64,000 nt of DNA from NCBI GenBank assembly GCA_946699065.1, contig CAMPDV010000043.1, positions 124,001 to 188,000 on the forward strand. The letters are read 5' to 3'. A program made the translations under genes and the position numbers. Below the pieces are notes generated by a model. The model saw only the letters and a list, made by a program, of their open reading frames with translations. It did not search any database and had not been told where the DNA came from. This DNA comes from Loxodes magnus. Lineage: Eukaryota > Ciliophora > Karyorelictea > Loxodida > Loxodidae. Numbering within the stretch: the stretch's first letter is position 1; each line of letters begins with the position of its first letter. This document shows positions 61,389 through 64,000 of the stretch, piece by piece.

Positions 61389-63458
61389 ATGTCAAAAAAA
61401 AGAGCTTAGTCTATTTCTAATGATTGCGATATTTAACTAAAAGATAAAGACTAACAATTGTTTAAGCATCAGTTAGCTTTTTATGATGTGCTAATAAAAG
61501 TAGCTTAGCAGTAGAAGATTTTCTTAACGATGCCAGAAACTTTACTTTCCTTTTAAAATTAATAAAATTCAGTTTTACTGTGTACTGATTATGAGAGTGG
61601 ATAGTTGTTGGTATAAGAAGGAATAACTCAGTAATAAGTTTTTGAATCTTTCTAGTTTTTTAAGAAACTTAATAAAAACTTGCAACCACTTGCTATTCGT
61701 AAAATTTAAAAGACTTTTGGAAGTTGTTAGGATAAATGTGTCCCTTTGATGTCTGATTAGGACTGTATCGATTATTGATAAAATGCGAAAGCTAGCAAAA
61801 AGATGTTTCTAGTATAGAGGTTTATATTACCTAAAGAAAAGAATGTAGGAGTTATAAGAGCTCAATGAAATGTAAAATTGAAAACTCTTAAAAAGCAGGC
61901 AATTATTAACAATAAATAGTGAATAATGACACCTTATGAAGCTAGCACTCCAACCGAATCGTCAGCTAAAGATAAATCTACTGATATTTTCTCTTCTAAA
62001 CCTAAAAGCATTTTGTAAAGAAGAATTTCAATTACTAACTAAGAAGAATAAAATGAAAATGTATTAAGGTAAAAATTTTAAATAATCTAGCAAAATAAAA
62101 ATGAATATATAACCCATAAAGTATAAACTTAAAAGCAGATAGATAATATGATGTATTCTATTCTAAATCTTATTAACTGAAGCTTAAAAAGACATAAAGT
62201 ATGAGAAATTGTCTGTGATTTTGTAGTTGATATGAAAGGCAGACCTTATTTTATTAACCTAAAGAAATATGATATTTACAGTCCTGAGTTTATGAATAAA
62301 ATCCAGCAGGTTTCTTAAGAAGATTGCTTATTTTTAAGGAAAAAAACAAATGTTTAGCAAATATAGTCTAAAGAATATAAGTAGAATATAAAGCTTCGTA
62401 GCAACTCTAAAGATAGTAATATTTCAAGCTCAACAATAGAATTTGGTAATGAAAGAAAAAAAGAGAAATTGAAAGCAACTTAAGCAGAGAAAAACAAAAT
62501 ACAGCTAAATAATTCAGTAGATTCAAATTTGGTAAATTCATAAAATTTAAAATAATAAGCATCAATTCTTAGCAGAAAGCAATCTACTTCTGGATACTAA
62601 AATCCTTTAGGTATTGATGAAAAATATAATCAAACTTTAAAAAATACAAGTAAAGAAATTAAGCTTGAAAAGCCATAAGCGCCCCAAAATTAAGTGACTG
62701 AAACTTTTAAACAAAAATAAACGAAAAGCATTTAACCAGAAAACATTACTGTTCAGCAATCAAAGCCCATTCATAGACATACACATTCTTAAAATTTCAT
62801 TTAAGTTCAAAATTCAATTTTACAGAATGATTAGAGAAAATCTATAGAAACTAAAAAGGAAATATAGAATATTAAAAAGGCAAAACAGTATAAAAAGAAC
62901 TTGAGTATAAGTATAGTAAGCGATGAGTTTAATAAATCAGGAAATTCTATTTCAATACAACCCTTTAAGTAAAAAAGTTAACACATTCTGAAAAAAAGCC
63001 TAAGTCCTTATGCAAATCAATAATTAAATAAAGCTCTTTAACAACTTTTTCCAACTAAGTCTACTAAAAATAAAGAAAGCAAAGAAAAAATGAAGATAAG
63101 AAAGAAATTTACAGAATAGAACTCCCCAATGTCCCAAATTAAGAAAGATATTTCTTATGCTAAATCTCCTCAAAACTCTAACATTTAATAAGCCTCTGCT
63201 GAAAGTGATATTATCAATGAATCTATTTTGAAACGAAATTAATTTACTAATACTGGAAAATCGAAAACAAATAAACTACCAAACGAGCCAACTGAACGAC
63301 TGGTAAAGGGAAATCATAGTTCTCCTAAAGTTCCTCCAATAAAAAATTTCTAACTTGCAGTGTAAAAATAGGCACAGATTGCAGAGTATATGATAAGAAA
63401 AGCGTAGGAATAGTTGTAGAAAAACAAGAAAGCTCTGGTTTAAATATCAGAGTTCTGA
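61389..63458 (+). CDS. Unknown Gln/Lys/Ser-rich protein with a conserved N-terminal part
   Basis: 689 residues in a single frame, ATG 61389 (MSKKRAQSISND) to TGA 63456-63458. The N-terminal third looks folded: 'FYDVLIKVAQQQKIFLTMPETLLSF', 'FESFQFFKKLN', 'DQDCIDYWQNAKASKKMFLVQRFIL', 'VGVIRAQWNVK'. It is followed by 'KVWEIVCDFVVDMKGRPYFINLKKYDI' (about 275-300), which recalls a domain seen in other ciliate proteins that I cannot name. The remaining ~380 residues are low complexity, rich in Ser, Asn, Gln, Lys, with a basic C-terminal helix 'QAQIAEYMIRKAQEQLQKNKKALVQISEF'. Gln is encoded mainly by TAA/TAG. The disordered basic tail suggests a cytoskeletal or membrane-skeleton protein (weak inference). 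Confidence 0.82.
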
Positions 63459-64000
63459 TTAATTAGAATATTAGGCTACTTACAAATATGTTAATTTAAT
63501 AAATAATTGATTATGTTGCTATTCTTGCTGCATATACTTCTATACTTTATCATACAATTTCCCTAGTACCCAATTAACTTTTTCTATATTATATATTAAA
63601 AGCTATATTTGCTTAAAAATATAAGCAAGGGCACTAATAGTAAGTTAAAAAGCTATTATATATATTATCTTCACATTATTATGATTTTGGCTCAAGTAAA
63701 GTATATTAGTATAAGTAAGGAACTAAGGAAACAGTTGATTTCAGCGTATAAATATTAAAATAGAGATTATACAAAATTTATCTATCTATTAGAATATCAA
63801 ATAACTGATATTTAACTGTATTTTACAATCCAATAAACTTAATTGTGGACTCTTTAGTAGGATATTTAGCATTTTATAGTTAAGTTTATTTAGTTGACTA
63901 AAGGAATAATTAATCCTTTACATATTAGTTATAATTTAGAAAAGAATGGCTAGATATATTAGAATATCTAAGATAGAGCAGTTAATTGCAAATATGCAGA
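63459..64000. other. AT-rich flank at window end
   Basis: No gene recognised before the right edge. Confidence 0.5.

Overview
ORGANISM AND GENETIC CODE. The window is AT-rich eukaryotic nuclear DNA. Conserved genes read through only if TAA and TAG mean Gln and internal TGA means Trp, while TGA also ends nearly every gene. Examples of TGA at a conserved Trp are the kinase 'CW' motif at 5650-5652, 'SIWIRI' of a DUF1349 protein at 18090-18092, and two Trp of the Mios RING at 59748-59750 and 59796-59798. This matches the karyorelict ciliate nuclear code (NCBI table 27), so a Loxodes-like karyorelict is the best inference. The ciliate identity comes from the code and the gene families, not from a species marker. 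No tRNA, rRNA, telomere or CRISPR array was recognised.

INTRONS. Introns are minute (mostly 16-20 nt, GT...AG). They were found because removing them restores the reading frame inside conserved proteins: VPS13, CinA/nucleotidyltransferase, a GT13-like glycosyltransferase, a CDPK-like pseudokinase and others.

MAIN OBSERVATION. From 1 to 3638 (minus strand, running off the left edge) lies a gene made of about 41 tandem units of 80, 82 or 84 bp. Each unit splits into a constant 63-nt exon (21 codons) and a GT...AG segment of 17, 19 or 21 nt that looks exactly like the introns elsewhere in the window. All length change, in steps of 2 nt, falls in the intron part. It therefore appears to be a minisatellite gene in which every repeat carries its own intron. 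Two units have a 64-nt exon, which breaks the frame.

LAYOUT. 1-3638 (-) exon-intron repeat gene; 4420-6390 (-) TKL-type kinase fused to WD40 repeats; 6391-14640 mostly AT-rich DNA with unresolved coding-like stretches; 14643-15572 (+) peptidase C45/AAT-family acyltransferase; 15872-16215 a GC-rich foreign-looking patch; 17727-18281 (+) DUF1349 protein; 18333-18860 (-) unknown; 20051-23115 (-) coiled-coil zinc-knuckle protein; 25740-28980 (+) REJ/GPS membrane protein; 30561-31061 (+) LITAF-domain protein; 32234-40677 (-) VPS13; 40860-42085 (-) CinA-like/nucleotidyltransferase; 42613-44772 (-) GT13-like glycosyltransferase with LamG; 45164-46735 (-) coiled coil; 48867-50288 (+) wax synthase/DGAT; 51644-52362 (-) unknown; 52623-54313 (-) CDPK-like pseudokinase with EF-hands; 57150-57970 a purine-rich multi-frame region; 58617-59912 (+) Mios (GATOR2) C-terminal part; 61389-63458 (+) unknown Gln/Lys-rich protein.

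HOW THE GENES RELATE. These are ordinary monocistronic eukaryotic genes. There is no operon logic, although several have membrane or lipid roles (VPS13, WS/DGAT, LITAF). Because most codons are sense in this code, long open frames in AT-rich DNA mean little. Calls therefore rest on recognisable family motifs or amino-acid composition, not on ORF length.
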